A stretch of 64,000 nucleotides of DNA from JADJXV01 sp046328995 (GCA_046328995.1 JAXLVN010000006.1:124001-188000); one strand, 5' to 3'; numbered from the stretch's first letter, positions 43,357 through 53,000 are shown. A program made the numbers and translations. Notes: generated by a model not told the origin, from the letters alone.

Positions 43357-43378
43357 CCCCACGATTGAAATCGTGGGG
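43357..43378. repeat. Short hairpin CCCCACGAT-TGAA-ATCGTGGGG
   Basis: Perfect 9-bp arms and 4-base loop, 15 bases after the hom stop. It could also work as a transcription pause or partial terminator, but no T tract follows. Sister of the hairpin at 5214-5233. Confidence 0.6.
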
Positions 43379-43525
43379 TAGGTTTTCTGAATTTGTGACC
43401 AGTCTTGTTTATAAATGCGTTTTTTTGTCTCTTCGAAACAATGCGCAATGAATGATACTATTTATTTTAAAAATTTAAGACTTACGACTATCTACTTACG
43501 ACTAAAATTTGGTACATAATTGAAC

Positions 43526-43547
43526 GCTTCGACAAGCTCAGCGTGAC
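43526..43547. repeat. Dispersed repeat fragment (GCTTCGACAAGCTCAGCGTG)
   Basis: A 22-base segment related to the arms of the inverted repeat at 6855-6903 (CAACAAGCTCA). It lies in the hom-metZ space between heptamer-like motifs. Confidence 0.4.
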
Positions 43548-43570
43548 GCTACCTATCTTATTCTTAACAA

Positions 43571-43661
43571 CTTACGACTTATCCACTTACAACTTACGAC
43601 TTATCCACTTACAACTTACGACTTAAAAACTTACAACTTACGACTTAAAAACTTACGACTA
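43571..43661. repeat. TTACGAC/TTACAAC repeat array before the MetZ-type gene
   Basis: About 9 copies of ACTTACGACTT or ACTTACAACTT, in two 22-base forms spaced by ATCC and two spaced by AAAA, ending 8 bases before the ATG at 43669. Isolated copies lie at 43481-43502. Shares the heptamer with 5322-5420. The rest of 43379-43570 shows no gene. Confidence 0.85.
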
Positions 43662-43668
43662 AATCCTT

Positions 43669-44844
43669 ATGAACCAACCCTTTCAATTCGAAACGATCGC
43701 CGTGCGCACGCAAACGGAACGCACGCAGTACAACGAACATTCCACGCCGCTTTATCTTACCTCAAGCTTTGTCTTTGATGATGCCGAGCAGATGAGCGGC
43801 GCGTTTGCCGGTGAGAACGATGCCACTATATATAGTCGATTCTCCAATCCGAATACGGATGAATTTATTCAGAAAATGTGTCTTTTGGAGGAAGCGGAAG
43901 CGGGATTTGCCACAGCGACCGGCATGGCATCTGTTTTTGCGGCGTGTATGGCGCTTTTGCAGAGCGGCGACCATATTCTCTCGGCGAATGCGGTGTTTGG
44001 TTCGACGCATACATTATTCACCAAGTACTTTCCTTCCTGGGGAATTACGCATACATATGCTCCGATCGACAAGCCGGAGGTGTGGGAGTCGCTGATTGAG
44101 CCGAACACTAAAATTATCTATTGCGAAACGCCATCAAATCCCGGACTGGATATCATTGATTTGGAATTTTTGGGTGAGCTTGCGGCACGGCGCGGGTTAA
44201 TTTTAGTTGTTGATAATTGCTTTGCTACTCCATACTTACAGCGTCCGATTCAATTTGGCGCGCATCTGGTGATTCATTCTGCGACGAAATATATCGACGG
44301 TCAGGGCCGCACGCTTGGTGGGATTGTCGTTGGCAGAAAAGATTTGATTGAAAAAATTTATCTCTTTGCCCGGAATTCAGGACCTTCACTTTCGCCGTTT
44401 AATGCGTGGATTTTGTCGAAAAGTCTTGAGACGCTCGCCCTGCGTATGGAACGTCACTCGGAAAATGCGCTGCGTATTGCCCAATACCTCGAAACGCATC
44501 CAAACATCGAATGGGTGAAGTATCCTTTTTTGCCGTCGCATCCGCAATTTTCGATCGCCCAAAAACAGATGAAAGCAGGCGGCGGAATCGTCACTTTTTC
44601 GCTCAAAGGAGGGATAGAGAGTGGACGAAAATTTTTGAATACCGTCCAACTTTGTTCGCTCACCGCCAATCTCGGCGATACGCGTACTATCGTCACGCAT
44701 CCTGCCTCGACGACGCACAGCAAGCTCACACCAACTGAACGCTTAGCCGTTGGTATTACTGATGGTTTGGTGCGTATCTCGGTAGGTATCGAGCATAGTG
44801 ACGATATCGTGCGTGACCTTTCTCAGGCACTCGAAAGCGTGTAA
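43669..44844 (+). CDS. O-succinyl/acetylhomoserine sulfhydrylase, MetZ/MetY-type PLP enzyme
   Basis: 391 residues of the Cys/Met metabolism PLP family. FETIAVRTQTERTQYNEHSTPLYLTSSFVFDDAEQM, YSRFSNPNTDEFIQKMCLLEEAEAGFATATGMASVFAA, IIYCETPSNPGLDI and the PLP lysine in HSATKYIDGQGRTLGG are diagnostic. The DGQGR sequence after the lysine is more typical of MetZ (O-succinylhomoserine sulfhydrylase) than of cystathionine synthase. It makes homocysteine from activated homoserine and sulfide. It stands 326 bp after hom, across a repeat array, so it may share the operon or have its own promoter. Confidence 0.88.
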   Translation: MNQPFQFETIAVRTQTERTQYNEHSTPLYLTSSFVFDDAEQMSGAFAGENDATIYSRFSNPNTDEFIQKMCLLEEAEAGFATATGMASVFAACMALLQSGDHILSANAVFGSTHTLFTKYFPSWGITHTYAPIDKPEVWESLIEPNTKIIYCETPSNPGLDIIDLEFLGELAARRGLILVVDNCFATPYLQRPIQFGAHLVIHSATKYIDGQGRTLGGIVVGRKDLIEKIYLFARNSGPSLSPFNAWILSKSLETLALRMERHSENALRIAQYLETHPNIEWVKYPFLPSHPQFSIAQKQMKAGGGIVTFSLKGGIESGRKFLNTVQLCSLTANLGDTRTIVTHPASTTHSKLTPTERLAVGITDGLVRISVGIEHSDDIVRDLSQALESV

Positions 44845-44880
44845 AGAAGTACCAAACAATTTCCTTTCGCGTTTTTTCCG

Positions 44881-44911
44881 TTGGTCAAACGGCGCGGGTT
44901 TCGTAATTTTA
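44881..44911 (+). promoter_or_regulatory. Bacteroidetes-type promoter of the amidotransferase gene
   Basis: TTG (44881-44883), 20 bases, TAATTTTA (44904-44911), which matches TAnnTTTG except for the last base. It is 29 bases before the ATG at 44941. Confidence 0.5.
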
Positions 44912-44940
44912 GGGTACTTTAATTAATTACGAGCAAAATT

Positions 44941-45834
44941 ATGTGCCGATTTGTAGCTTATATTGGTACGCCCGTTCTGGCGGACGACCTGCTGTACAAG
45001 CCGAAATATTCGATTATTACCGCACAAAGCGTCAATGCCGGTGAAATGTCTATCGCCGTCAATGGTGACGGATTCGGCGTGGGCTGGTATGTCCCCGAGA
45101 TTGACAGCGAGCCGTGCGTATTTCGCAGTATCAAGCCGTCGTGGAGCGATCAAAACCTCCGCAATATTGCCAAGAAAATATACTCACCGCTGATTTTTGC
45201 TCATATCCGCGCCGCCTCGCCCGGACTCCCCGTCGAAGAATTCAACTCCCACCCGTTTTCCTGTGGTAAATTGATGTTTATGCACAATGGCATGCTCGGC
45301 GGCTTCAAAGAAATCCGTCGGAAATTGCTGAGAGAATTGAATGATACGGCGTATGATGCGATTCTCGGTTCGACAGATTCCGAACATCTCTTCGGCTTAT
45401 TTCTCAATCACATAGACGACCCGTCGGGCGATGTGACCTGTGATGAAATGGTCTATGCGATGCACAAAGCTTTAGAGGACGTCAGTAACTTACTCATCGA
45501 ACATAATATCCGGTCGCACTCCTATCTCAATCTCTGTGTGACGAATGGCAATAGCATCGTAGCCGTGCGCTACACGACTAATCCAAGCGTGCAGCCGGCG
45601 ACGCTGTATTATATGTTTGGCAAGGAATATCAATGCCGCGGCGAGCATTGTCAGATGGAGCCGACGTTCGGGCGGCCGAATGCAATTGTGATTGCGTCCG
45701 AACCCTTTACCTACCGGCGCTCCGACTGGATGAAAGCCGAGCGTAATTCGATGATGATTGTCGATGAAACGATGAAAATTAGCTTCCAAAATGTAGAATT
45801 GGCGATTGAAAAGGCGATGTTTGAGGAAGTGTGA
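44941..45834 (+). CDS. Class II glutamine amidotransferase (YafJ/EgtC-like)
   Basis: 297 residues beginning MCRFVAYIG, with Cys2 as the expected N-terminal nucleophile after Met removal. Further motifs are SVNAGEMSIAVNGDGFGVGWY, LIFAHIRAASPGLPVEEFNSHPFSCGKLMFMHNGMLGGF, and GSTDSEHLFGLFLNHI, all of the YafJ/EgtC group. These enzymes hydrolyse glutamine or gamma-glutamyl bonds, as EgtC does in ergothioneine synthesis. No ergothioneine genes are nearby, so the substrate is open. A Bacteroidetes-type promoter precedes it. Confidence 0.9.
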   Translation: MCRFVAYIGTPVLADDLLYKPKYSIITAQSVNAGEMSIAVNGDGFGVGWYVPEIDSEPCVFRSIKPSWSDQNLRNIAKKIYSPLIFAHIRAASPGLPVEEFNSHPFSCGKLMFMHNGMLGGFKEIRRKLLRELNDTAYDAILGSTDSEHLFGLFLNHIDDPSGDVTCDEMVYAMHKALEDVSNLLIEHNIRSHSYLNLCVTNGNSIVAVRYTTNPSVQPATLYYMFGKEYQCRGEHCQMEPTFGRPNAIVIASEPFTYRRSDWMKAERNSMMIVDETMKISFQNVELAIEKAMFEEV

Positions 45835-45947
45835 GCGGGAGACGTGAATAAATAGTACCGCAAGTAAAGAACAATAGTACAGTTACAGCAACTGACCCTA
45901 AAAATGAACAGAACTTATCCATATTTAATGTTGTCGGGGAAAAAAGT

Positions 45948-47909
45948 ATGATAGATTTAATTTACCTTGTTCCTTTATTACCGCTTATCGGATTTTTCAT
46001 TGTAGGGCTTTTTGGTAAAAAGCTCAAGAGTGAGTCGCTTGTCGGCGGGATTGCAAGCGCGGCAGTCGGCGGCGCATTCGTGGTGGCGGTTTCGATATTT
46101 GTTTCCATGCTTGGTCATGGCCCCGAAGAGCGTTCGCATATCGTGCGGCTCTTTACCTGGATGCAAGCCGGTAATTTCTCGATTGACATATCCTACCAAG
46201 TCGATCAGCTCTCGATTCTCTACACGCTGATTATCACCGGAATCGGCACGCTGATTCACATCTATTCTATCGGCTATATGCATGGCGATAAAGGGTTTCC
46301 GAGGTTTTTTGCCTACCTGAACCTCTTTATTTTCATGATGCTTAATCTCGTTCTCGCCAGTAATTTCCTGCTCACCTTCCTCGGTTGGGAAGGCGTGGGT
46401 CTGTGCTCGTACCTCTTGATTGGCTTCTGGCACGACCGGAAATTCGAAGGGTCAAATATCGTCTGGACAGGCGACGCAGCGAAAAAAGCATTTATCGTTA
46501 ATCGTATCGGCGACTTTGGTGTGCTTGTCGCTATGTTCTTGATCTACAGCAACTTCCACACTCTCAATTATGCAGAAGTGAATTCTCAGGCAGCCGCAGG
46601 ATTCCCTATCGGCTCGGGATTAATCACCGCAATTACCCTTCTCCTCTTCCTCGGTTGTACCGGTAAATCCGCACAAATTCCTCTCGGTATCTGGCTTCCG
46701 GATGCTATGGCGGGTCCAACTCCCGTATCAGCACTCATTCACGCAGCAACGATGGTCACGGCAGGTATATTCCTCATCGCGCGGAATGCAACGATGTTTG
46801 CGCTTTCGCCGACGACAATGGCTGTGGTCACGGGTATCGGTATTACGACTGCGCTCACGGCAGCGCTGGTGGGTCTTGTACAGAATGATATTAAAAAGGT
46901 CCTTGCATATTCTACGGTTAGTCAACTTGGGTTTATGTTTGTCGCGCTTGGTGTCGGTGCGTTTACAGCCGGTGTATTCCACGTGATGACCCATGCGTTC
47001 TTCAAAGCATTGCTGTTCTTGGGGTCGGGTTCGGTCATCCACGGTATGCACGAAGAACAAGACATTCAGCGCATGGGCGGCTTGAAAAAGTATATGCCGA
47101 CGACGTACAAAACGTTCTTGATCGGTACCATTGCCATTGCCGGTATTTTCCCGTTCGCAGGATTTTTCTCAAAAGATGAAATTTTGTGGAATGCCTTCTC
47201 GCAGGGTAGTCCGATTTTATGGGGTGTAGGCGTGCTTGCGGCGTTCTGTACTGCATTTTACATGTTCAGATTATTACACTTAACGTTCCATGGTAAAGAG
47301 CGATTCGACCATCATCATGTGCATCCGCATGAGTCACCGATTTCGATGACCTTCCCGCTGATGGTACTTGCGGTTTTATCTGTGTTGGGTGGATTTTTGG
47401 GAATACCGTACGCATTAAGCTTTGGCGGTTCAATTCCCAATATCTTAGAACACTGGTTAGAACCGATTTTCGCACCTGCAATGGAGATTCTCCATCGTCC
47501 GGAAGTGCATGAGGTACATGCAATTGAGTATGTACTCATGGCTGCTTCCCTTGGAATTGCGATTATGGGCATCATGCTTGCCGGTAAATTCTACAAGACA
47601 GAGTCCGACAAGCCCCAAGAAATGGCGACCCGTTTTTCGGGAATGTACAAGGTATTATGGAATAAATGGTTCATTGATGAAATTTACCAAGGACTTTTTG
47701 TTAATACCATTTACACTCTTTCGAACAGTTTCTTATGGAAAATTTTCGATGTAAAAATTGTCGATGGAATTGTCAATGGTTCGGCGCGTGTTGTGGCTGA
47801 AAGCGGCGAATTACTCCGCAAGATTCAGTCCGGTATCGCTCAAAACTATGCGCTGATGATGATGGTAGGAATTGTAGCGATATTAGTATGGCTCGGAATG
47901 GGAAGCTAA
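45948..47909 (+). CDS. nuoL: NADH-quinone oxidoreductase subunit L
   Basis: 653 residues with about 15 membrane helices. Antiporter-like motifs: LGWEGVGLCSYLLIGFWH, LLFLGCTGKSAQIPLGIWLPDAMAGPTPVSALIHAATMVTAGIFLIAR and KKVLAYSTVSQLGFMFVALG. The long C-terminal lateral helix is preceded by HHHVHPHESPISMTFPLMVLA. It translocates protons in complex I. Only nuoL, nuoM and nuoN are present here; nuoA-K are not in the window. Separated from nuoM by two unrelated genes. Confidence 0.97.
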   Translation: MIDLIYLVPLLPLIGFFIVGLFGKKLKSESLVGGIASAAVGGAFVVAVSIFVSMLGHGPEERSHIVRLFTWMQAGNFSIDISYQVDQLSILYTLIITGIGTLIHIYSIGYMHGDKGFPRFFAYLNLFIFMMLNLVLASNFLLTFLGWEGVGLCSYLLIGFWHDRKFEGSNIVWTGDAAKKAFIVNRIGDFGVLVAMFLIYSNFHTLNYAEVNSQAAAGFPIGSGLITAITLLLFLGCTGKSAQIPLGIWLPDAMAGPTPVSALIHAATMVTAGIFLIARNATMFALSPTTMAVVTGIGITTALTAALVGLVQNDIKKVLAYSTVSQLGFMFVALGVGAFTAGVFHVMTHAFFKALLFLGSGSVIHGMHEEQDIQRMGGLKKYMPTTYKTFLIGTIAIAGIFPFAGFFSKDEILWNAFSQGSPILWGVGVLAAFCTAFYMFRLLHLTFHGKERFDHHHVHPHESPISMTFPLMVLAVLSVLGGFLGIPYALSFGGSIPNILEHWLEPIFAPAMEILHRPEVHEVHAIEYVLMAASLGIAIMGIMLAGKFYKTESDKPQEMATRFSGMYKVLWNKWFIDEIYQGLFVNTIYTLSNSFLWKIFDVKIVDGIVNGSARVVAESGELLRKIQSGIAQNYALMMMVGIVAILVWLGMGS

Positions 47910-47953
47910 GAGCCGCCCATTTCTCCATAGAACACCAACTATAGAGGATAGCA

Positions 47954-48892
47954 ATGCGAGCAAAATACGTGAACCCTTTCACAGACTTTGGGTTCAAGAA
48001 AATATTCGGTGAAGAAGCCAGCAAACCGATGCTGATGGATTTTCTCAATGCGCTACTGCCGGAAGAGAATCGGATTGTTGAGCTTACGTTCAAGACTCCT
48101 GAGCAGCTCGGGCGCCGGGAGTTCGAACGGAAGGCGGTCTTTGATATATACTGTGAGAATGAACGCGGGCAAAAATTTATCGTCGAGCTTCAGAAAGCAA
48201 AGCAGAATTATTTTGTCGAGCGCACAATTTATTACTCCACGTTTCCCATCCGCGAACAGGCAGAAAAGGGTAATTGGAATTACAATTTAGAAGCAGTCTA
48301 TTGCATTGGGATCTTAGACTTTACATTCGGTGATTATACGAGTGAAGCAGAGCGGCATGAAGTAGTTCATACCGTGAAACTCAAAAATCAGCACGGCGAG
48401 ATTTTCTATGATAAATTGACCTATATTTATCTCGAAATGCCGAATTTCAAGAAAGAAGAACATGAGTTGGTTACGAGACTCGACCAATGGCTGTTTTTTA
48501 TTAAAAACTTAGAAGACTTTCAGTCGATACCGCATATATTCAGGGACAGTGTGTTTACGCAGGCATTTGAAAAAGCTGAACTTGCCAAACTCGACAATGC
48601 TGAAATGGACAGCTATGAATACAGCTTAAAAGTATTTCGGGATAATAAAGCAGTTTGGGATTATGCGTTAGAAACAGCAACAGCGGAAGCAAGAGCAAAA
48701 GCTTTGGCAGAAGGAAAAGCAGAAGGAAAAGCAGAAGGAAAAGCAGAAGGAAAAGCAGAAGGTATTGCAGAAGGTATTGCAGAAGGAAAGCTCGAAGTAG
48801 CACGAGAATTATTTGCCAAAGGAATTCCACTTGATCTTTTGGTGCAGACGACCGGATTTTCGAGTGAGGAAATACAGGGAACTACTACGTAA
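47954..48892 (+). CDS. Rpn-family recombination-promoting nuclease (PD-(D/E)xK transposase-like)
   Basis: 312 residues. It opens VNPFTDFGFKKIFGEEASKPMLMDFLNALLPEE, then RKAVFDIYCENERGQKFIVELQKAKQNYFVERTIYYS, giving D, E and Q/K positions of the Rpn/PDDEXK_2 nuclease core. The C-terminal region holds seven AEGK/AEGI tetrapeptides (about 252-279), encoded by a perfect 12-bp tandem repeat, followed by ELFAKGIPLDLLVQTTGFSSEEI. Such proteins promote RecA-independent recombination and multiply in many genomes. Here it sits between nuoL and nuoM, in the same orientation. Confidence 0.9.
   Translation: MRAKYVNPFTDFGFKKIFGEEASKPMLMDFLNALLPEENRIVELTFKTPEQLGRREFERKAVFDIYCENERGQKFIVELQKAKQNYFVERTIYYSTFPIREQAEKGNWNYNLEAVYCIGILDFTFGDYTSEAERHEVVHTVKLKNQHGEIFYDKLTYIYLEMPNFKKEEHELVTRLDQWLFFIKNLEDFQSIPHIFRDSVFTQAFEKAELAKLDNAEMDSYEYSLKVFRDNKAVWDYALETATAEARAKALAEGKAEGKAEGKAEGKAEGIAEGIAEGKLEVARELFAKGIPLDLLVQTTGFSSEEIQGTTT
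48707..48790 (+). repeat. 12-bp coding tandem repeat (AEGK)
   Basis: Seven units of GCAGAAGGAAAA or GCAGAAGGTATT in frame inside the Rpn-family gene. Copy number could vary by slippage without frameshift. Confidence 0.95.
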
Positions 48893-48903
48893 GAACTATA
48901 GTT

Positions 48904-49473
48904 ATGAATCCAATCGGTCCACAAAAGCAATCTGCCTTAGCCGCCGTGAGTGAAAAATCACTCGCCGTGATTGTCTATTCGCTAACCATTGTGGTGGTTG
49001 CACTTGTATCCTTTTTGATTTACTTTCCGCAGACGCTGGCCTTGGGACATCTCGATGTATCAATGCTTCCGGCGCTCAATGCGTTTATCAACGGTACATG
49101 CGCGGTGCTGCTTTCAGCCGGCTATGTCTTTATCCGCCGGCGGAATTTCAAGGCGCACAAGACGATGATGCTGTCGGCTTTTTTGCTTTCGTGCCTCTTT
49201 CTCCTCTCGTATGCGACGTATCATTCTCAGGCACCGGCCACGAAATTCGGTGGTGAAGGGATGATTCGGATGGTGTATTTTACGATTTTGCTCACGCATA
49301 TCGTGCTTGCTGCGGTGATTGTGCCTCTAGCTCTTTTTACGATTACACGGTCGTGGCGCGGCGAATTCTCTAAACATAAAAAAATCGCCCGGTGGACTCT
49401 CCCTCTGTGGCTCTACGTGACAATAACCGGCGTGGTGGTGTATTTGATGATTTCGCCGTATTATGTACATTAA
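48904..49473 (+). CDS. DUF420-family membrane protein
   Basis: 189 residues with five hydrophobic segments. SVSMLPALNAFINGT-type text is LDVSMLPALNAFINGTCAVLL; the sequence also has FKAHKTMMLSAFLLSCLFLLSYATYH and the C-terminal HIVLAAVIVPLALFTITRSWRGEFSKHKKIARWTLPLWLYVTITGVVVY. This matches DUF420/CtaM-like proteins, which assist cytochrome oxidase assembly in Gram-positives. Its place between nuoL and nuoM suggests a respiratory role. It starts 11 bases after the Rpn gene. Confidence 0.85.
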   Translation: MNPIGPQKQSALAAVSEKSLAVIVYSLTIVVVALVSFLIYFPQTLALGHLDVSMLPALNAFINGTCAVLLSAGYVFIRRRNFKAHKTMMLSAFLLSCLFLLSYATYHSQAPATKFGGEGMIRMVYFTILLTHIVLAAVIVPLALFTITRSWRGEFSKHKKIARWTLPLWLYVTITGVVVYLMISPYYVH

Positions 49474-49526
49474 TTATTGATATTTCTTTAGTTAGTTTTT
49501 TTGGTAGAACTTAACCTGATATACTT

Positions 49527-51080
49527 ATGGGAATGTTACTTGTTACTCTTTTTCTTCCTTTACTCGGCTTTTTGGCGACCCTTTTTATCGATAAAGAGGA
49601 GTTGAAAGGAATTAAATATACAGCGCTTGGCGTTTCATTGATGACGTTCTTTGCGTCACTGTTTTTGTATTTTGGGTTCGACCATACGAATTCCGGCTAC
49701 CAATTTGTGCTCAACCAAGTATGGATACCGACGTTTGATGCGGGATTCAGAATTGGTGCCGATGGTATGTCTCTTCTGATGATACTGCTTACGACATTCA
49801 TCACGCCGATTGCGATTCTCACTTCCTTCGGTTCTATCCATAAACGTGAAAAAGAATATTATGCCTGGATGCTGCTGCTCCAATTCGGGATGCTCGGCGT
49901 GTTTGTGGCGATGGATACGTTCTTATTCTATGTATTTTGGGAACTTATCCTCATCCCAATGTATTTCCTCATTGGTATTTGGGGCGGGAAAGATCGTATT
50001 TATGCAGCGGTGAAATTCTTCCTTTATACGCTTGTGGGTTCGCTCCTGATGCTTGTGGCAATTGTCTGGCTTGGAATTTACGCGCAAGGTATGGCGGGCG
50101 GACACTTTACGGCAGATTTGCTCAAGCTCCGTGAAATTGCTCCTACTATTCCCTTCGAAATCCAAAAATGGCTTTTCCTTGCCTTTGCTCTTTCCTTCTG
50201 TATTAAAGTTCCGCTCTTTCCTTTCCATACCTGGCTTCCCGATGCGCACGTTCAGGCGCCGACGGCAGGTTCGGTAATTCTCGCCGGTGTGCTCCTTAAA
50301 ATGGGTACCTACGGGTTGATTCGCTTCAACTTAGAACTCTTTCCTCAGTCGATGTTTGAGTATGCTACGCCCATTGCATGGCTGGCGGTGATAGGTATCA
50401 TTTACGGCGCGCTTGTGGCGATGGTGCAGACGGATGTGAAAAAATTAGTCGCCTATTCCTCGGTGAGTCACTTGGGTTTTGTGGTGCTCGGAATTTGCTC
50501 GATGACACCGGAAGGCATTCAAGGCGCGATTATTCAAATGGTAAATCACGGACTCTCGACGGGCATGCTCTTCCTTTGTGTTGGTGTATTGTACGAACGC
50601 CGCCACACGCGGGAAATTGCTGAATTTGGTGGAATTACAAAGGTGATGCCGAAATTCGCCGTTCTCTTCACTCTTGCCATGCTCGCCTCAGTCGGTCTGC
50701 CGATGCTTAATGGATTTGTGGGTGAATATTTAACGCTTATCGGCGCATTTATATCGCCATTTTTAAATAATCAATGGCTCAGTATCATCAGCGCAACGGG
50801 TGTGATTTTCGCGGCAGTGTATCTGCTGTGGATGTTCCAACGGGTGATGTTTGGCACGAATGACAATCCGAAGAATCATGGACTCAAAGACTTAACGGCT
50901 TCGGAATACTGGCAATTAGTACCAATTGCGATATTAATTGTCTGGCTCGGCGTGTATCCAAAAACATTCATGGTCATTTCCGAACAGTCCACACAGGCAT
51001 TGGTCGGTAAATTAGAAAAAATCAAATTCGGTAAAACGAATTACCCGCTGCTTGAGAAGAAAGAACAAGCGTCGAAGTAA
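49527..51080 (+). CDS. nuoM: NADH-quinone oxidoreductase subunit M
   Basis: 517 residues, about 14 helices. FYVFWELILIPMYFLIGIWGG, SFCIKVPLFPFHTWLPDAHVQAPTAGSVILAGVLLKMGTYGLIRF, VQTDVKKLVAYSSVSHLGFVVLG and NGFVGEYLTLIG are characteristic. It is one of the three antiporter-like proton channels of complex I. A weak ribosome site precedes it 54 bp after the DUF420 gene. The upstream Rpn insertion separates it from nuoL. Confidence 0.97.
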   Translation: MGMLLVTLFLPLLGFLATLFIDKEELKGIKYTALGVSLMTFFASLFLYFGFDHTNSGYQFVLNQVWIPTFDAGFRIGADGMSLLMILLTTFITPIAILTSFGSIHKREKEYYAWMLLLQFGMLGVFVAMDTFLFYVFWELILIPMYFLIGIWGGKDRIYAAVKFFLYTLVGSLLMLVAIVWLGIYAQGMAGGHFTADLLKLREIAPTIPFEIQKWLFLAFALSFCIKVPLFPFHTWLPDAHVQAPTAGSVILAGVLLKMGTYGLIRFNLELFPQSMFEYATPIAWLAVIGIIYGALVAMVQTDVKKLVAYSSVSHLGFVVLGICSMTPEGIQGAIIQMVNHGLSTGMLFLCVGVLYERRHTREIAEFGGITKVMPKFAVLFTLAMLASVGLPMLNGFVGEYLTLIGAFISPFLNNQWLSIISATGVIFAAVYLLWMFQRVMFGTNDNPKNHGLKDLTASEYWQLVPIAILIVWLGVYPKTFMVISEQSTQALVGKLEKIKFGKTNYPLLEKKEQASK

Positions 51081-51155
51081 GCGACAAGGGTGAAGTAACA
51101 CGTTAGTAATCCTGCTATTACAACGAAATTCATTCAGAACAATTCTGCCTTGTAC

Positions 51156-53000
51156 ATGAAAAAACAGCTCCCATATTCGCTTGCAGTCGTTCTACTCCTC
51201 CTTGGCGCACAATGGAGCTACAGCCAAACGCCGAAGCCCCTGCAACTTGGGGTGAATCTCGATGACAACGGCGCATTTGTCAATATGGTGAATCATACCA
51301 ATCGCTATAATAAAGCAACGGGTTATGATACAAACGACTGGCCGACAAGCGACTTTGATCTCACGCTCCTCGACGGACGCCCGGCGACAGAATGGACGAA
51401 TACCATCGACGACCCGGAGAAATATAGAATAGACTACAGCGGCAGATATGCGGGAAGTTTTATTGGTTCAGCGACGCTCCGCGCGACAGGTACAAGCGTT
51501 TCGGTCGAGAATCTGATGTATGATTCTCTCAAAAATACAACACAATTCGAGCTGGTCGTGGGTGGCTATCCGAATGCGAATCATGGACTTGTATTTTTAA
51601 GCTTTACGAATACCAGGCGCACGGCACAGGATACGCTCCGCTCGGGCATTACGAGTCTGAAAATCATGCGCCCGGGATATCCCCTAGCGACGGAGAAGGT
51701 GTTTACAGATGAATATATCGCCCTTTGCAAGGCCGCTAATTTTGCCTGCTACCGCTACTACGGTGTTCAGAATATATGGGATGGCGAGCCGACGTATCCG
51801 GCTAAGACTACATGGGATAAGCGCAAAACGCCACAGGATGCATCGCAGCGAACATTGGCCGGAATCAATGGCAAACGCGACGGCTGGTGCTGGGAATATA
51901 TCATCGAATTAGCGAATATTTTGAATAAAGATATCTGGGTGTGTGTACACATGTCCTGCGATTCTGGATATGTGACGAGCCTAGCGCAGATGCTGAAGGA
52001 AAAGCTGAATCCGGGTATCAATATTTATGTCGAAAACAGCAATGAGGTGTGGAGTCCGACGCAGGCGACGTTCGGACCGTACAATCAAGCCGAGGCAACG
52101 GCCAACAAAATAACCTTTGATCAGAATTACGCCCGCCGCGCGGTGGAATTGTCGAATTGGTTTTCAGGAGTGTACGGCAAGGCGGAGATGAACGATAAAG
52201 TTCGCGTCATTCTCTCCGGACAGCATGCGTATAATGGTAGGAGTGATAACCATTTAAATTACATCAAGAAGACATTTGGCGAACCAAAAGACTTTATTTA
52301 TGCCACTAGTACGGCACTGTATTTTGGTTCGACGAAGGATACCAATCCCGACCCTCGGGTAATTAATCAGGGGATGCGTGAGGATATCGGCAATCAGATT
52401 ACGAATTCAAAAAGTGGCTTTTATCGATTGAATCATATCAACAAAGCGCAGACATGGGGACTCAAAGGCGGATGCACGTCGTACGAGGGTGGTCCGGGCG
52501 TTCCGTCGGGCGGTGGTACCAAAAATTTAGCAGCTCAGATTCTCGCCCATCGCACGGAAGAGATGGGGAATATCGTTGAGTATAATTATAAGGATGGTTG
52601 GCAGGCGCTTGGTGGTGGTCTTGCGATGTATTTTACGCTCACATCGGCATATAACCGCTATGGTTGCTGGGGAATAACCGACGACTATACCAAGCCGGAC
52701 AGAAATTTCAAAATGAAGGCGCTGCGGAATTTAACGGCTCCGCCGCTTGATGTGGAAGAGCAAGTACAAGAAGAAAGGTCTGTGACGGTACATTATAATT
52801 CAAGTACAAGAACTGTGAATATTCAAGCACCACAACCGGTTTTGACGACAACATTGTATTCTGTACTCGGGCAGCGTGTACTACAATCAGACAAATCCAC
52901 CGTTTCGGTGCAGACCTTGCCGAGTGGACTCTACTTTGTGTCGGTATTGACAGAAAATGGTCAATGCCATATACAGAAAATTATTCTTGATGCTCAATAA
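51156..53000 (+). CDS. T9SS-exported putative glycoside-hydrolase-like protein
   Basis: 614 residues from MKKQLPYSLAVVLLLLGAQ; a TTG two codons upstream is less likely. A TIM-barrel-like centre includes YIALCKAANFACYRYYGVQNIWDG, NKDIWVCVHMSCDSGYVTSLAQML and INIYVENSNEVWSPTQ, where NE would be the acid/base pair of clan GH-A enzymes. A second Glu candidate is CTSYEGGPG, near residue 445. The last 80 residues are a T9SS sorting domain (TLYSVLGQRVLQS ... LPSGLYFVSVLTENGQCHIQKIILDAQ). The family and substrate are not recognised. It lies between nuoM and the small gene before nuoN. Confidence 0.7.
   Translation: MKKQLPYSLAVVLLLLGAQWSYSQTPKPLQLGVNLDDNGAFVNMVNHTNRYNKATGYDTNDWPTSDFDLTLLDGRPATEWTNTIDDPEKYRIDYSGRYAGSFIGSATLRATGTSVSVENLMYDSLKNTTQFELVVGGYPNANHGLVFLSFTNTRRTAQDTLRSGITSLKIMRPGYPLATEKVFTDEYIALCKAANFACYRYYGVQNIWDGEPTYPAKTTWDKRKTPQDASQRTLAGINGKRDGWCWEYIIELANILNKDIWVCVHMSCDSGYVTSLAQMLKEKLNPGINIYVENSNEVWSPTQATFGPYNQAEATANKITFDQNYARRAVELSNWFSGVYGKAEMNDKVRVILSGQHAYNGRSDNHLNYIKKTFGEPKDFIYATSTALYFGSTKDTNPDPRVINQGMREDIGNQITNSKSGFYRLNHINKAQTWGLKGGCTSYEGGPGVPSGGGTKNLAAQILAHRTEEMGNIVEYNYKDGWQALGGGLAMYFTLTSAYNRYGCWGITDDYTKPDRNFKMKALRNLTAPPLDVEEQVQEERSVTVHYNSSTRTVNIQAPQPVLTTTLYSVLGQRVLQSDKSTVSVQTLPSGLYFVSVLTENGQCHIQKIILDAQ

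Noticed and set aside
47954..48892. Insertion sequence in the nuo operon
   Set aside because: No terminal inverted repeats or target duplications were seen around the Rpn gene, so it is listed as a gene only.
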